Shown piece by piece: positions 43,140 to 52,440 of a stretch of DNA of 64,000 bases. The notes under the pieces are model-generated. The model was given only the letters and a program-made list of their open reading frames with translations, searched no databases and was not told where the DNA came from. How positions within the stretch are numbered: position 1 is the stretch's first letter; every line of letters begins with the position of its first letter. Location of the stretch: NCBI RefSeq assembly GCF_001421355.1, contig NZ_LMKC01000005.1, positions 197,001-261,000 on the forward strand, in the 5' to 3' direction. The stretch comes from Sphingomonas sp. Leaf9. Lineage in GTDB: Bacteria > Pseudomonadota > Alphaproteobacteria > Sphingomonadales > Sphingomonadaceae. The translations under genes were made by a program, and so were the position numbers.

Positions 43140-45470
43140 TCATGCCCGCCGGGCCTGTACCGGCGGCAGCGGACACTGCGCCGGCCCCGCCGCCGGCCGC
43201 CCGAACAGATAGCCCTGCGCCAGCGCGCACCCCTCGGCCTGCACCATCGATCGTTGCACCTCGTTCTCGACCCCTTCGGCGACGACCGGCAGGTTCAGCC
43301 CCTTGCCCAGCCCGGCGATCGCGCGGACGATCGATCGCGCCGCCTCGTCCTCATGCATCGCCGATACGAAGCTCTTGTCGATCTTGATCTTGTCGAACGG
43401 AAAATGGCGCAGGTTGCTGAGCGAAGAATAGCCGGTGCCGAAATCGTCCATCGCGATGCGCACGCCCAGCGTCCGGATCTCGCGCAGGATCGCCAGCGAT
43501 ACCTCCCGGTCGCGCAGCAGCGCGGTCTCGGTGATCTCCAGCTCCAGTCGCTCAGGTACCAAGCCGCTGTCCGCCAGCGCATCGCGCACCAGCATCGGCA
43601 GCGTCGCCACGCGCAGCTGCACCGGCGACACGTTGACCGCCAGCGTCAGCGGTTCGGGCCAGCTGCTGGCGTCGCGGCACGCCTGGCGCAGCGCCCATTC
43701 GCCGATCGCCATGATCGTGCCCGCTTCCTCGGCCACGGGAATGAACAGCGTCGGCGGCACCTGCCCGCGTTCGGGATGGTCCCAGCGCAGCAGCGCTTCA
43801 TACCCGACGACATGATCGTCGTCGGTCGACACCAGCGGCTGATAGACCAGCCGCAATTCGCCACGGCACACGGCATGGCGCAGGTCATGCTCCAGGCTGC
43901 GACGGTCGCGCGCCTGCCGGTCCATCATTTCATCGAAGAAGGACGCGGTGCCGCGCCCGTCCTGCTTGGCGCGGTACAGCGCGACATCGGCATTATGACG
44001 CAGCGTTTCCGGATCGTCGCCGTCGCGCGGACAGGTGACGACGCCCAGGCTGCACCCGACCGCCATCGGATCGCGCGCCGAATCCATCTCCTCGGCAAAG
44101 CGCGCCAGGATATGCCCGGCAAGACGCCGCACATCGTCGGGCGAGGCGATGTCGCGCTGCAGGACGACGAATTCGTCGCCGCCGACCCGTGCGACCAGAT
44201 CCTGCGCGCGGACGCAATCGTCGAGGATGCGGGCGACCCGGACCAGGATCGCATCGCCCGCGCCATGCCCGAACAGGTCGTTGACCGCCTTGAACCGGTC
44301 GAGGTCGACCGCGATCAACGCGAAGGGCGTGGCGGAGCGTACCGCTTCGTGCAGGGCGATATCGAATGCCGCGCGGTTGACCAGCCCGGTCAGCGGGTCG
44401 TGCGACGCCAGATGTTCAATCGCGCGCTGCGCACGGGCGGTTTCGGTCAGGTCGCGCAGCGCGATGACGGTGGCGGCGCGGCCGCGATATTCGATCGCGC
44501 GCGCGGTCATCTCGACCAATTGGTCCTCGACCAGACTGTCGCGAATCCTGGCCCGCGTGGCACCGCCCCGATGCGTCTGGAGCGCGTCGCGTGCGGGTGT
44601 TTCGAACCATGCGGCGGTCGCGGTGCCGACCAGCGCGGCCCGGTCGACGCCCAGCAGCGCGCACGCCTGTTCATTGGCATCGAGGATGCGGTCGTCGCTG
44701 GTGATGAGCAGCCCTTCGGACGTCGCATCGGCCAATCCGCGCAGGTCGGTCATGAACCGGTCGACGACCGATGCCACCGCCGTCAGCGCGATCAGCAGCA
44801 GCGCGGCGCCGACGATCCACAGCAACAGCCACTGCGCCTCGCCCCCCGTCGCGGCGACCGGCGCGGTGTCATGGCCGATCATGACCGATGCCATGGCGAC
44901 GAAATGGATGATCCCGGTCGCCAGCACCATGCACAGCGCCGGCACCAAGATTCGCCAGCGGCCGTCCCGGTGCAGGAACGATGCGAACGCCGCCGACAGC
45001 AGCAGCCCGCCGACCAGCACCGCCGCGACGATCGGGCCATGGTCGACATCGTGAACCATCGAATTGGCCAGCGCGGCCATGCCGGTAAAGTGCATGCCCA
45101 CGATGCCGAGCGTCGCGATCGCCCCGCATAGCAGGACCGACACCATCCGCCGTGCCCGCCGCAACAGCCAGAAGGCGATGCCGAACGCCCCCATCGCGAT
45201 CGTCGCGGACAGCGCGGTCAGCAACTGGTCGAACTGCAAGGCGACCGGGCTGCGATAGGCGATCATCGAAATGAAGTGCGTCGACCACACCCCGCCCCCG
45301 GCAGTGATCGCTGCCGAGGTCAGCCAGACCGGACGGCGTTCGACGACGCATTCGAACGAACGCTGCACCTGGGCAAAGGTCGACAGCGCACTGACGATGC
45401 ACAGCAGTACCGCGAGCAGCACGACCGGCAGGTCATGATGCGACACGATCGAATGAAACAGATACGACAT
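43140..45470 (-). CDS. MHYT-GGDEF-EAL cyclic-di-GMP enzyme
   Basis: 776 aa. The N-terminal membrane part carries three MHYT-type motifs (WSTHFISM, GMHFTGM, IIHFVAM), thought to bind metal and sense a gas such as O2, CO or NO. A PAS-like segment (about residues 255-340) follows. The GGDEF domain has the intact RVGGDEFVVL (about residue 427) and the EAL domain an intact YEALLRWDHPE (about 556) plus DDFGTGYSSL. Both diguanylate cyclase and phosphodiesterase activities are therefore possible. ATG 45470 (MSYLFHSIVSHHD) is the standard start. First gene of a unit with the chemoreceptor. Confidence 0.94.
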   Translation of the reverse strand: MSYLFHSIVSHHDLPVVLLAVLLCIVSALSTFAQVQRSFECVVERRPVWLTSAAITAGGGVWSTHFISMIAYRSPVALQFDQLLTALSATIAMGAFGIAFWLLRRARRMVSVLLCGAIATLGIVGMHFTGMAALANSMVHDVDHGPIVAAVLVGGLLLSAAFASFLHRDGRWRILVPALCMVLATGIIHFVAMASVMIGHDTAPVAATGGEAQWLLLWIVGAALLLIALTAVASVVDRFMTDLRGLADATSEGLLITSDDRILDANEQACALLGVDRAALVGTATAAWFETPARDALQTHRGGATRARIRDSLVEDQLVEMTARAIEYRGRAATVIALRDLTETARAQRAIEHLASHDPLTGLVNRAAFDIALHEAVRSATPFALIAVDLDRFKAVNDLFGHGAGDAILVRVARILDDCVRAQDLVARVGGDEFVVLQRDIASPDDVRRLAGHILARFAEEMDSARDPMAVGCSLGVVTCPRDGDDPETLRHNADVALYRAKQDGRGTASFFDEMMDRQARDRRSLEHDLRHAVCRGELRLVYQPLVSTDDDHVVGYEALLRWDHPERGQVPPTLFIPVAEEAGTIMAIGEWALRQACRDASSWPEPLTLAVNVSPVQLRVATLPMLVRDALADSGLVPERLELEITETALLRDREVSLAILREIRTLGVRIAMDDFGTGYSSLSNLRHFPFDKIKIDKSFVSAMHEDEAARSIVRAIAGLGKGLNLPVVAEGVENEVQRSMVQAEGCALAQGYLFGRPAAGPAQCPLPPVQARRA

Positions 45471-45694
45471 TCGGCCCGATCCCCCATCCGGCACTGCTTT
45501 CCAGAAGGCAGGATGGGGGTCGGGCGCTTAAAGATCAGTGTATCGGCAAATCCGCTTAATTTCCAAAAAACCGTCACTTTGCCAGCATAGCCCGGTGACG
45601 ACTTGCGGATTTTACGCAAAAGGCAAAGACCGCACCACGTAGCATATCGGGCAAATGTAAACCGTATTCGATATGCATCGTGGTCTGTTCGGTT

Positions 45695-48124
45695 TTATTC
45701 CTTCGCCTGTGATGGCGTAGCCTTTGGCTTGACGTAGCGATCGAGCCAGTCAGTCATCTGCCACAGCGTCTCTTCGGTCGATTCCAGCGCGCGATAGCCA
45801 TGGGCTTCGTTCGGCAGCACGACATAGCGCACCGTTGCGCCATTGCCTTTGAGCGCCGCGTACATCCGTTCGGACTGGATCGGGAAGGTGCCGCTATTGT
45901 CGTCCGCCGCCCCGTGGATCAGCAGGATCGGCTCCTTGATCTTGTTGGCAAAGGTGAACGGGCTCATCTCGGTATAGGTCTGTGTCGCCTGCCAATAGGT
46001 GCGCTGTTCCGCCTGGAACCCGAACGGGGTCAGCGTGCGGTTATAGGCACCCGACCGCGCGATGCCGGCGCGGAACAGGTCGGTATGCGCCAGGAGGTTC
46101 GCGGTCATGAACGCGCCATAGCTGTGCCCGCCCACCGCCATGCGATTGCGGTCGGACACGCCCAGCTTCACCACCGCATCGACCGCCGCCTGCGCATCGT
46201 CGCGCAGCTGCTGGACATAGGTGTCGTTGGCTTCCGCGCCATTCTCGCCGATGATCGGCATGGCGGGGTTGTCGAGGATCGCATAGCCCTGCGTCAGCAG
46301 GAACAGGTGGCTGATCCCGCGCGGCCGGACGAAGCGATTGCCCTGGTCCACCGTCTGCCCGGCGACCTTCGCATCGGTATATTCGGCCGGATAGGCCCAG
46401 AGCAACGTCGGCAGCGGCCCGTCGCGCTTCGCGTCGTAGCCGGCGGGCAGATAGAGCGATCCCGACAGCGGCAGGCCGTCGGCGCGGGCATAGGTGATCG
46501 TCCGCTGGGTCACGCCGGCCAGCGCGGGCGCCGGATCGGCGAAGTCGGTCACCGCCTTCGCACTGCCGCCTTTGACCGGGCGGAGCATGTAGTTGGGCGC
46601 GAGCTTCGCACTCTCGCGGCGGGTCAGCATGCGCTGCCCCTTGTCATCCAGCAGCGCGACGACGGTTTCGTAATAGGGCGCCCTGGCGGTCCACAGCCGC
46701 TTCTGCTCGCCGCCCGCGACCGGCATCAGGCCGAGGAAGGGGAACGCCCCCGCCTTGGTCGCGCCATCGCCGGTCACATACACCGCGTCGCGCGCGGGCG
46801 TGAAGCGCATCACCGGCTTGCCCGCCGCATTCTCGTCGGTCATCGGAAAGCCCGGATCGCCGTACTGATCCTGATAATTGCGCGTCAGCAGCGTGCGCGC
46901 CTGCCCCGGCCGCGCGGGCGCGACGGCAAGGCGATGTTCGGTCCGCGTGCGCCATTCGCGGTCGAGCACCATCGCGAAATCGTCATTGCCCCAGAACACG
47001 GTCGCAAAGCGCGCCGGGGTCTGCACCAGTTCGACCGGTGCGGCGGTGAACGGTGCGCCCTGCATCAGCACGCGGTCGTGGAACGCCACCTTCGCCTTGG
47101 GATCGCCGCCGTCCAGCGCCTCGGCCCACACCAGGGTCGCCGGTGCATCCGACCGCCACATCGCCTCGCGCGGGCCCTTCACCACCGCATCGAAATCGAC
47201 CGGCAGGTCGTCGGCCAGCGGGCGGTCGACCAGTGTCCTGACCGGCTGTCCGTCGATTGTTGCGACCGCGATCTCGGTCGGGAAGAAGCTGGCGGGCAGC
47301 AGATAGGAATAGGGCCGCTTCAGTCGTTCGGTCAGCAGGTAGCGGCCATCGGGCGACACGCTGAAATCGGTAACCAGCCCCGGCTGCCCGATCGGCCGCG
47401 TCGCCCCGGTCAGCTCGATCCGCGTCAACTGACCGGTGAAATAATGGTCGAATAGCGCCTCGTCGGTCGCGTTGCGCAACAAATCCTCATAGGTGCGCGC
47501 CGCCGAAGTGCGGCCCATGCTTTCCTGCACCACCGGCCCGGTCGGGGTCGCATCGGCGACCGGCGCCGCCCCACGCCCGGCCGGCACCAGATACGCGATT
47601 AGCGCCTTGCCGTCGGGCGTCCAGACGAACGGCGTGCCGAACGTCCCGTTCAGGCCCCGCGCGACCATCCGCGCGCTGCCGTCGCGCTCGGCGATCCACA
47701 GCGACAGCGCAGTCGCCTCCTGCACATAGAAGGCCAGCCGCGCGCCATCGGGCGACCAGTCGGGCGCGGCGAAGCGCGTGCCGGCGGGCAGCTTCACCGC
47801 CACGGTGCGGCCGCTCGCAATATCCTTGAAGCTCAGCGCGTTCAGCCACTGGACCCGCATTTCCGCCTGGCCATTGGTCGCCGGATCGATGCGATAGCCC
47901 GCCAGCCGCAGGAACGGTTTCGACAGGTTGGCGATGCTCGGCAGGTTCTCGCGGCCCAATATGGCCAGCGTGCGATGGTCGGGGCTGACCGCGACCGAGG
48001 GGGTCGGCGGCGTTTCGAGGATCTTTGCGATGGCAGCGGGCGCACGGTGATAGCCGGTCGCCGGCTCCTGCGCATGGGCAGTCGTGGCAAGCAGCAGAGC
48101 GATCAGACAGGCACCAGCGCGCAT
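45695..48124 (-). CDS. Exported S9-family (prolyl oligopeptidase-type) peptidase
   Basis: 809 aa. A Sec signal is clear: RAGACLIALLLATTAHAQ. The N-terminal two-thirds form a beta-propeller-like region (VAVSPDHRTLAILGR, GRYLLTERLKRPYSY). The catalytic domain has Ser668 in GGHSYGAFMTANLL, Asp in LIHGAADDNSGT and His in LPNEAHGYRALE, in the usual S9 order. It probably trims peptides in the periplasm. ATG 48124 follows AAGGGG; an in-frame start 13 codons upstream would spoil the signal peptide. Confidence 0.92.
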   Translation of the reverse strand: MRAGACLIALLLATTAHAQEPATGYHRAPAAIAKILETPPTPSVAVSPDHRTLAILGRENLPSIANLSKPFLRLAGYRIDPATNGQAEMRVQWLNALSFKDIASGRTVAVKLPAGTRFAAPDWSPDGARLAFYVQEATALSLWIAERDGSARMVARGLNGTFGTPFVWTPDGKALIAYLVPAGRGAAPVADATPTGPVVQESMGRTSAARTYEDLLRNATDEALFDHYFTGQLTRIELTGATRPIGQPGLVTDFSVSPDGRYLLTERLKRPYSYLLPASFFPTEIAVATIDGQPVRTLVDRPLADDLPVDFDAVVKGPREAMWRSDAPATLVWAEALDGGDPKAKVAFHDRVLMQGAPFTAAPVELVQTPARFATVFWGNDDFAMVLDREWRTRTEHRLAVAPARPGQARTLLTRNYQDQYGDPGFPMTDENAAGKPVMRFTPARDAVYVTGDGATKAGAFPFLGLMPVAGGEQKRLWTARAPYYETVVALLDDKGQRMLTRRESAKLAPNYMLRPVKGGSAKAVTDFADPAPALAGVTQRTITYARADGLPLSGSLYLPAGYDAKRDGPLPTLLWAYPAEYTDAKVAGQTVDQGNRFVRPRGISHLFLLTQGYAILDNPAMPIIGENGAEANDTYVQQLRDDAQAAVDAVVKLGVSDRNRMAVGGHSYGAFMTANLLAHTDLFRAGIARSGAYNRTLTPFGFQAEQRTYWQATQTYTEMSPFTFANKIKEPILLIHGAADDNSGTFPIQSERMYAALKGNGATVRYVVLPNEAHGYRALESTEETLWQMTDWLDRYVKPKATPSQAKE

Positions 48125-48241
48125 TCGTAACCCCTTATGATTGTTTGCCGGTGATCCTGACATGGGCGCGCGCGGGGCGCTAGGAGGTTGCGGCGGTGGC
48201 AGGGGCGGGCCGTCGTTGCAAGGCCCGACCTACCAGCGAGC

Positions 48242-48322
48242 CGTACCCCCGCGCAGGCGGGGGTCCAGGGCCACGAATGCTATCCTGCCTTCACTCTGAA
48301 TCCCCGCCTGCGCGGGGATACG
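48242..48322. repeat. Palindromic intergenic repeat, family E
   Basis: CGTACCCCCGCGCAGGCGGG at one end and CCCCGCCTGCGCGGGGATACG at the other are inverted complements around about 40 bp. This is a single copy in the window, but its form is that of a dispersed repeat. Confidence 0.75.
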
Positions 48323-48462
48323 ATTGATTGTGGATCGATTTGACAGACCCAATCGAAACGTCGTCACAAACATATAGCGAAATCCGCCACCTTATAGCGG
48401 CGCATCCCACAGCTACAAACGTAGTCAAACGCTAAGCCATTGATATTAATGACATCACAAAA

Positions 48463-48479
48463 CTGGCACGGCGCCTGCA
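48463..48479 (+). promoter_or_regulatory. Sigma-54 (RpoN) promoter candidate
   Basis: The sequence CTGGCACGGCGCCTGCA matches the -24/-12 consensus TGGCACG-N4-TTGC with one mismatch (CTGC for TTGC). GG and GC are separated by exactly 10 bp. The predicted start would be near 48490, about 40 bp before the ATG at 48529. Confidence 0.55.
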
Positions 48480-48528
48480 ATGTAGTTGGCATCACCGGAA
48501 CCAACCGGAAATTCAGGGAGCCAACACC

Positions 48529-48831
48529 ATGACCGCCATCCGTTTCGCCGCTTCGATCGTCCTCGGCCTGGTTGCCACCACCTCGGCGTTCGCTGCCGAG
48601 CCGAACGCCGCCCCGGCCTCTGTCGCGACCAGCGTCGCCGGTGCGAGCGCGGTCACGGCAGTCACGCTGGCCGCCGGCCCCGCCGCCCTCGCCTACAAGG
48701 CCGCACCGAACGCGCGCTACTGCTTCAAGACCGAAACCACCGGCAGCCGCATCCTGACCAAGCAGTGCAAGACGCGCGGCGAATGGGAAGCACGCGGCGT
48801 TGATCTGGACCGCGCCCTCGCCGGCCGCTGA
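48529..48831 (+). CDS. Small secreted protein with a conserved two-Cys C-terminal motif
   Basis: 100 aa. Signal peptide MTAIRFAASIVLGLVATTSAFA, cleaved near residue 23. The mature middle is Ala/Val-rich and the C-terminus holds YCFKTETTGSRILTKQCKTR then GEWEARGVD, with two Cys that could form a disulfide. I have seen this Cys-x-TGSRI-x-Cys pattern in small secreted proteins of alphaproteobacteria, but no function is known to me. A GGGAG ribosome-binding site precedes the ATG. The promoter upstream looks sigma-54 dependent. Confidence 0.75.
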   Translation: MTAIRFAASIVLGLVATTSAFAAEPNAAPASVATSVAGASAVTAVTLAAGPAALAYKAAPNARYCFKTETTGSRILTKQCKTRGEWEARGVDLDRALAGR

Positions 48832-48890
48832 TCCCGCCTCGGGCAATCTGACGAGGGCTGCATCCCGCACGGGATGCGGCCCTTGGCATG

Positions 48891-49778
48891 TCAGGGGAGT
48901 GTCGTGCCCATGCCGGCCTGCAGCACCGCATACCATTCGGCCGGGGTCCAGGTGACGCGATACGCCCCGGCGGCGGCGCGGATACGATCGGCGTTCTGCG
49001 ACCCGACGATCGGGATGATGCCGGCGGGATGCACCATGCTCCACGACAAGGCGGCGGTCGCGGCATCGACGTCGAAGCGCTGGCCATGTTCGCGCAGCAG
49101 CAGCGCGGCGGGATGGTCGCCCCCGCTCAACCGCCCGCCGCCCAGCGGCGACCATGCCAGCACCGCCATGCCGCGCGCCATCGCCTGATCCAGCACCCCG
49201 TCGAACAGCGGCTGGCTGTGCAGCGGTGAAAATTCGGGCTGGGTGCTCAGGATCGGCAGGCCCAGGAACGCCTGCAGCGCATCGACCTCCGCCGGGCTGT
49301 GGTTCGACACGCCGATCCCGCGCACCTTGCCCTGCTCGACCATCGTCGTCAGGCTGGCGGCGACCTCCTGCGGATGGGTCAGGAAATCGCGGCGGTGAAT
49401 CTGGTACAGGTCGATCTGTTTGATCCCCATCCGCCTGAGCGACGCATCGACCGCGTCGGCCAGATAGTCCGGGTCCGATCGATAGGGATTGCCGGGGCGG
49501 ATGCCGCCCTTGGTCGCGATCACCATCGCCTCGCGCAGCGCCGGCGCCTCGGCCAGCACCTGCCCGAACAGCGCCTCCGCCGATCCGAAGCCGGCAGGCG
49601 TGTCCGCGCCATAGATGTCGGCGGTGTCGAACAGGGTGATCCCCACCGCCAGCGCCGCGTCGACCAGCGCCCGCGCCGGGGCGACGTCGCCGGTGAAGCG
49701 CCACATGCCCCAGGCGAGGGGGGAAACAAGGATATCGCTCTTGCCGAGCGGGCGGGGCGTGGGATCGATGGTCAGCAT
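48891..49778 (-). CDS. Aldo/keto reductase (YdhF-like)
   Basis: 295 aa, TIM-barrel NADPH reductase. Tetrad: Asp and Tyr in LFDTADIYGADTP, Lys in VIATKGGIRPG, His in LYQIHRRDFL. The segment LSWSMVHPAGIIPIVGSQNA is the cofactor-binding end. It resembles the E. coli YdhF group of putative oxidoreductases; the substrate is unknown. Convergent with the small secreted protein and divergent from the AstE-like gene. Confidence 0.9.
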   Translation of the reverse strand: MLTIDPTPRPLGKSDILVSPLAWGMWRFTGDVAPARALVDAALAVGITLFDTADIYGADTPAGFGSAEALFGQVLAEAPALREAMVIATKGGIRPGNPYRSDPDYLADAVDASLRRMGIKQIDLYQIHRRDFLTHPQEVAASLTTMVEQGKVRGIGVSNHSPAEVDALQAFLGLPILSTQPEFSPLHSQPLFDGVLDQAMARGMAVLAWSPLGGGRLSGGDHPAALLLREHGQRFDVDAATAALSWSMVHPAGIIPIVGSQNADRIRAAAGAYRVTWTPAEWYAVLQAGMGTTLP

Positions 49779-49947
49779 GATGCCCTACCTAGTCGTCAAG
49801 GCGTTGGCGGCAATGCGCAAATCCCCGCAGCCGCACCCCGTCCACCCGCGTGCCATGACCGGAGCGCATAAGGACATGACAGAATATCGCTTGGCCGCGT
49901 CCGTAACGACAGGCAACGCGGTGCGGTCGCCGCCCTGGAGAACCGTC

Positions 49948-51084
49948 ATGTCCCGCCGTCTGCCCGCCCTGCTCCTGTTCACCGCCGCGTTGTTGTCCGC
50001 CCTGCCCGCCGCCGCGCTGCCGGGGGAGCCGGGCGACCGGATCGACGGGTCGGCGGTGATCGAGCGGCTGGACCTCGCCACTCTGCCTGCGGGTATCAGC
50101 CGGCTGTGGCTGCGGGTCGACGACAATGATGTCGGACAGGGCTATTATGTGCCGATCGTGGTGGTGAAGGGCGCGCAGCCCGGCCCCCGATTTTTGCTGA
50201 CCGCCGGCATCCATGGCGACGAACTGAACGGCATCGGCGTGATCCACCAGCTGGTGGCGGGGATCGATCCGGCGGTGCTCAAGGGGACGTTGATTGCGGT
50301 ACCGGGCCTCAACGCAGCGGGCCTGCGCAATTCGACGCGGGCGTTCACTGGCAGCCACAATGGCGCGGGCGACAATCTCAACCGGCTGATCCCGCGCGAT
50401 CCCAACGCGCATGGCGACGAGGGCAATGCGGCGCAGCGCTATGCCGGGCGGTTGTGGTCGCGCATCTTTATCGGCAACACCGATTTCGCGATCGACCTGC
50501 ATACCCAGTCGCGCGGCGGCACCTATCCGGCGTATGTCTTCGTCGCGACGCCGCAGGCGAAACGCATCGCGATGATGCTGCGTCCCGACAGCGTATATGT
50601 GAATGCCGGCATCGATGGCGCGGTCGAGGATATGCTGAACGCCAATGCCATTCCCGCCGTCACCTATGAACTGGGCGGCGCGGAGGTGTTCGACCGGGCG
50701 ATGATCGCGCGTGGCCTGCGCGGCGTGCGCAACGTGATGATCGACCGGGGGATGCTGCCGGGCAAGCCCGATCTGCGCGATCCCGAACCGTTTCTCGGCA
50801 ATGTCGTCGCCAATGTCGACAGCCCGCGCGGCGGCTGGGCGCAGGTGCGGGTGAGCATGAACCAGTATGTGAAGAAGGGCGATGTGCTGGCGATCGTCAC
50901 CGACCCGTTCGGGCGGACCATCGCGACGCTGACCGCGCCGCTCGACGCGCGGGTGGCGGGCATGGGCACCGATCCGCGCACCCAGCCGGGCGATATGGTG
51001 GTGCGCCTGCTGTCATGGGACGACAGCCTGCCGTGCAAGCGCGACGGCTGCCCCTCGACGGTCACGCCGGTCAAGGCACGCTAG
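49948..51084 (+). CDS. Exported succinylglutamate desuccinylase/aspartoacylase-like metallohydrolase
   Basis: 378 aa. Signal peptide RRLPALLLFTAALLSALPAAA. The M14/AstE-type zinc site is visible in TAGIHGDELNGIGVIH (His and Glu) and FAIDLHTQSRGG (second His); the catalytic Glu is probably in AVTYELGGAEVF. A C-terminal beta domain follows (VRVSMNQYVKKGDVLAIVTD). Cytosolic AstE lacks a signal peptide, so this is a periplasmic relative that removes an acyl or acidic group from an amino acid or peptide. GGAG precedes ATG 49948. It is on the same strand as astC, 160 bp upstream; shared transcription is uncertain. Confidence 0.8.
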   Translation: MSRRLPALLLFTAALLSALPAAALPGEPGDRIDGSAVIERLDLATLPAGISRLWLRVDDNDVGQGYYVPIVVVKGAQPGPRFLLTAGIHGDELNGIGVIHQLVAGIDPAVLKGTLIAVPGLNAAGLRNSTRAFTGSHNGAGDNLNRLIPRDPNAHGDEGNAAQRYAGRLWSRIFIGNTDFAIDLHTQSRGGTYPAYVFVATPQAKRIAMMLRPDSVYVNAGIDGAVEDMLNANAIPAVTYELGGAEVFDRAMIARGLRGVRNVMIDRGMLPGKPDLRDPEPFLGNVVANVDSPRGGWAQVRVSMNQYVKKGDVLAIVTDPFGRTIATLTAPLDARVAGMGTDPRTQPGDMVVRLLSWDDSLPCKRDGCPSTVTPVKAR

Positions 51085-51243
51085 GGGCCCTTCATTCCCA
51101 ACGCTCATCAACAGATGATGCCATTGCGTTTGTCGGCCCACGCCGCCGGGTCCAATAGGACGGCCGTGCGAACCGCCGGCAGGCGCGGCGCGATCCGTCG
51201 CCCGCCCGCCGGTGCCTTCCCGAATCGAAGCGTAGGAGCCGTC

Positions 51244-52440
51244 ATGACCGATCCCCTGATGAACCTGTACAACCGTGCGCCGATCGCGGTGGATCGTGGT
51301 GAGGGCGTGTGGCTGATCGATACCGAGGGGCGGCGCTATATCGACTGCGTGGCCGGCATCGCCACCGACGCGCTGGGCCATGCCCATCCCGCGCTGGTCG
51401 CGGCGCTGACGCAGCAGGCGGGCAAGCTGTGGCACGTCTCCAACATCTTCCGCATTCCGGGGCAGGAGGCGCTGGCCCAGCGGCTGGTCGACGCCTCGTT
51501 CGCCGATTGCGTGTTCTTCGCCAACACCGGCACCGAAGCGGTCGAATGCGCGATCAAGACCGCGCGCCGCTATCATCATGTGAACGGCCAGCCGGAACGC
51601 ATCGATATCGTCGGCTTTGCCGGGTCGTTCCACGGCCGCACCTATGCCGCGATCAACGCGTCGGGCAACGCCGGCTATATGGAGGGTTGCGGCCCGCGCC
51701 TGCCGGGCTTCGTCCAGCTGTCGATCGATGACGCCGCGGCGATCGAGGCCGCCATCGCCAGCCCGACCACCGCGGCGGTGATCGTCGAGCCGGTACAGGG
51801 CGAAGGCGGCGCGCGCGCCCTGTCGGGCGAATGGCTGCTCCGCCTGCGCGAACTGACGCGCCGGCACGGCGTGCTGCTGATCCATGACGAGGTGCAGAGC
51901 GGCATGGGCCGGACCGGCAGGCTGTTCGCGCACCAGTGGTTCGACGGCGCCGCGCCCGACATCATGGCGCTGGCCAAGGCGCTGGGTTCGGGCTTTCCGG
52001 TCGGTGCCTGCCTCGCCACGACCGAAGCGGCAAAGGGCATGACGCCCGGCGTCCACGGCACGACCTTCGGCGGCAATCCGCTGGCGATGGCGGTCGGCAT
52101 CGCCGCGTTCGATACGATCGCGAACGAGGACACGCTCGCCCATGCCCGCGCCGCCAGCGCCGACTTCTTCGACCGGCTTGAAGGCTTGCGCAGCCGCTTC
52201 CCCGACGTGATCGCGGAGGTGCGTGGCAAGGGGCTGCTGATCGGGCTGAAGATGATCCCGAACAATCGCGAGTTCATGGGAATTGCACGCGACCACGGCA
52301 TCCTGGTCGCGGGTGGCGGTGAGAATTGCGTGCGCCTGCTCCCGTCGCTGCTGATCTCGGCCGAGGAGGTTGCCGAGGCGGTCACCCGGCTGGAGGCGGC
52401 GTGCGTCGCGGCGCGTGGGCTGATGGCTGAGGCGGCATGA
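51244..52440 (+). CDS. astC: Succinylornithine/acetylornithine-type aminotransferase (AstC-like)
   Basis: 398-aa class III PLP aminotransferase. PLP Lys245 is in DIMALAKALGSGFPVGA. Other family marks are FFANTGTEAVECAIKTARRY, LIHDEVQSGMGRTGRLFAHQ and GTTFGGNPLAMAV. By motif alone it could be ArgD or AstC; tight coupling to astD and astA favours the catabolic AstC, which moves the terminal amino group of N2-succinylornithine to 2-oxoglutarate. GTAGGAG precedes the ATG. Overlaps astD by four bases (ATGA). Confidence 0.87.
   Translation: MTDPLMNLYNRAPIAVDRGEGVWLIDTEGRRYIDCVAGIATDALGHAHPALVAALTQQAGKLWHVSNIFRIPGQEALAQRLVDASFADCVFFANTGTEAVECAIKTARRYHHVNGQPERIDIVGFAGSFHGRTYAAINASGNAGYMEGCGPRLPGFVQLSIDDAAAIEAAIASPTTAAVIVEPVQGEGGARALSGEWLLRLRELTRRHGVLLIHDEVQSGMGRTGRLFAHQWFDGAAPDIMALAKALGSGFPVGACLATTEAAKGMTPGVHGTTFGGNPLAMAVGIAAFDTIANEDTLAHARAASADFFDRLEGLRSRFPDVIAEVRGKGLLIGLKMIPNNREFMGIARDHGILVAGGGENCVRLLPSLLISAEEVAEAVTRLEAACVAARGLMAEAA

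Larger units (their letters stand above)
48125..48528. other. Gene-free stretch with repeat E and a sigma-54-like promoter
   Basis: 404 bp between divergent genes. The first about 115 bp are upstream of the S9 peptidase. Repeat E lies at 48242-48322. From about 48340 the sequence becomes AT-richer than the surroundings, and a sigma-54-type promoter element lies at 48463-48479, serving the 100-aa secreted protein. Confidence 0.7.

Noticed and set aside
43254..45131. 625-codon open frame on the plus strand opposite the GGDEF-EAL gene
   Set aside because: It lies entirely antisense to a gene with intact GGDEF and EAL motifs, and its translation is Arg/His-rich and featureless.
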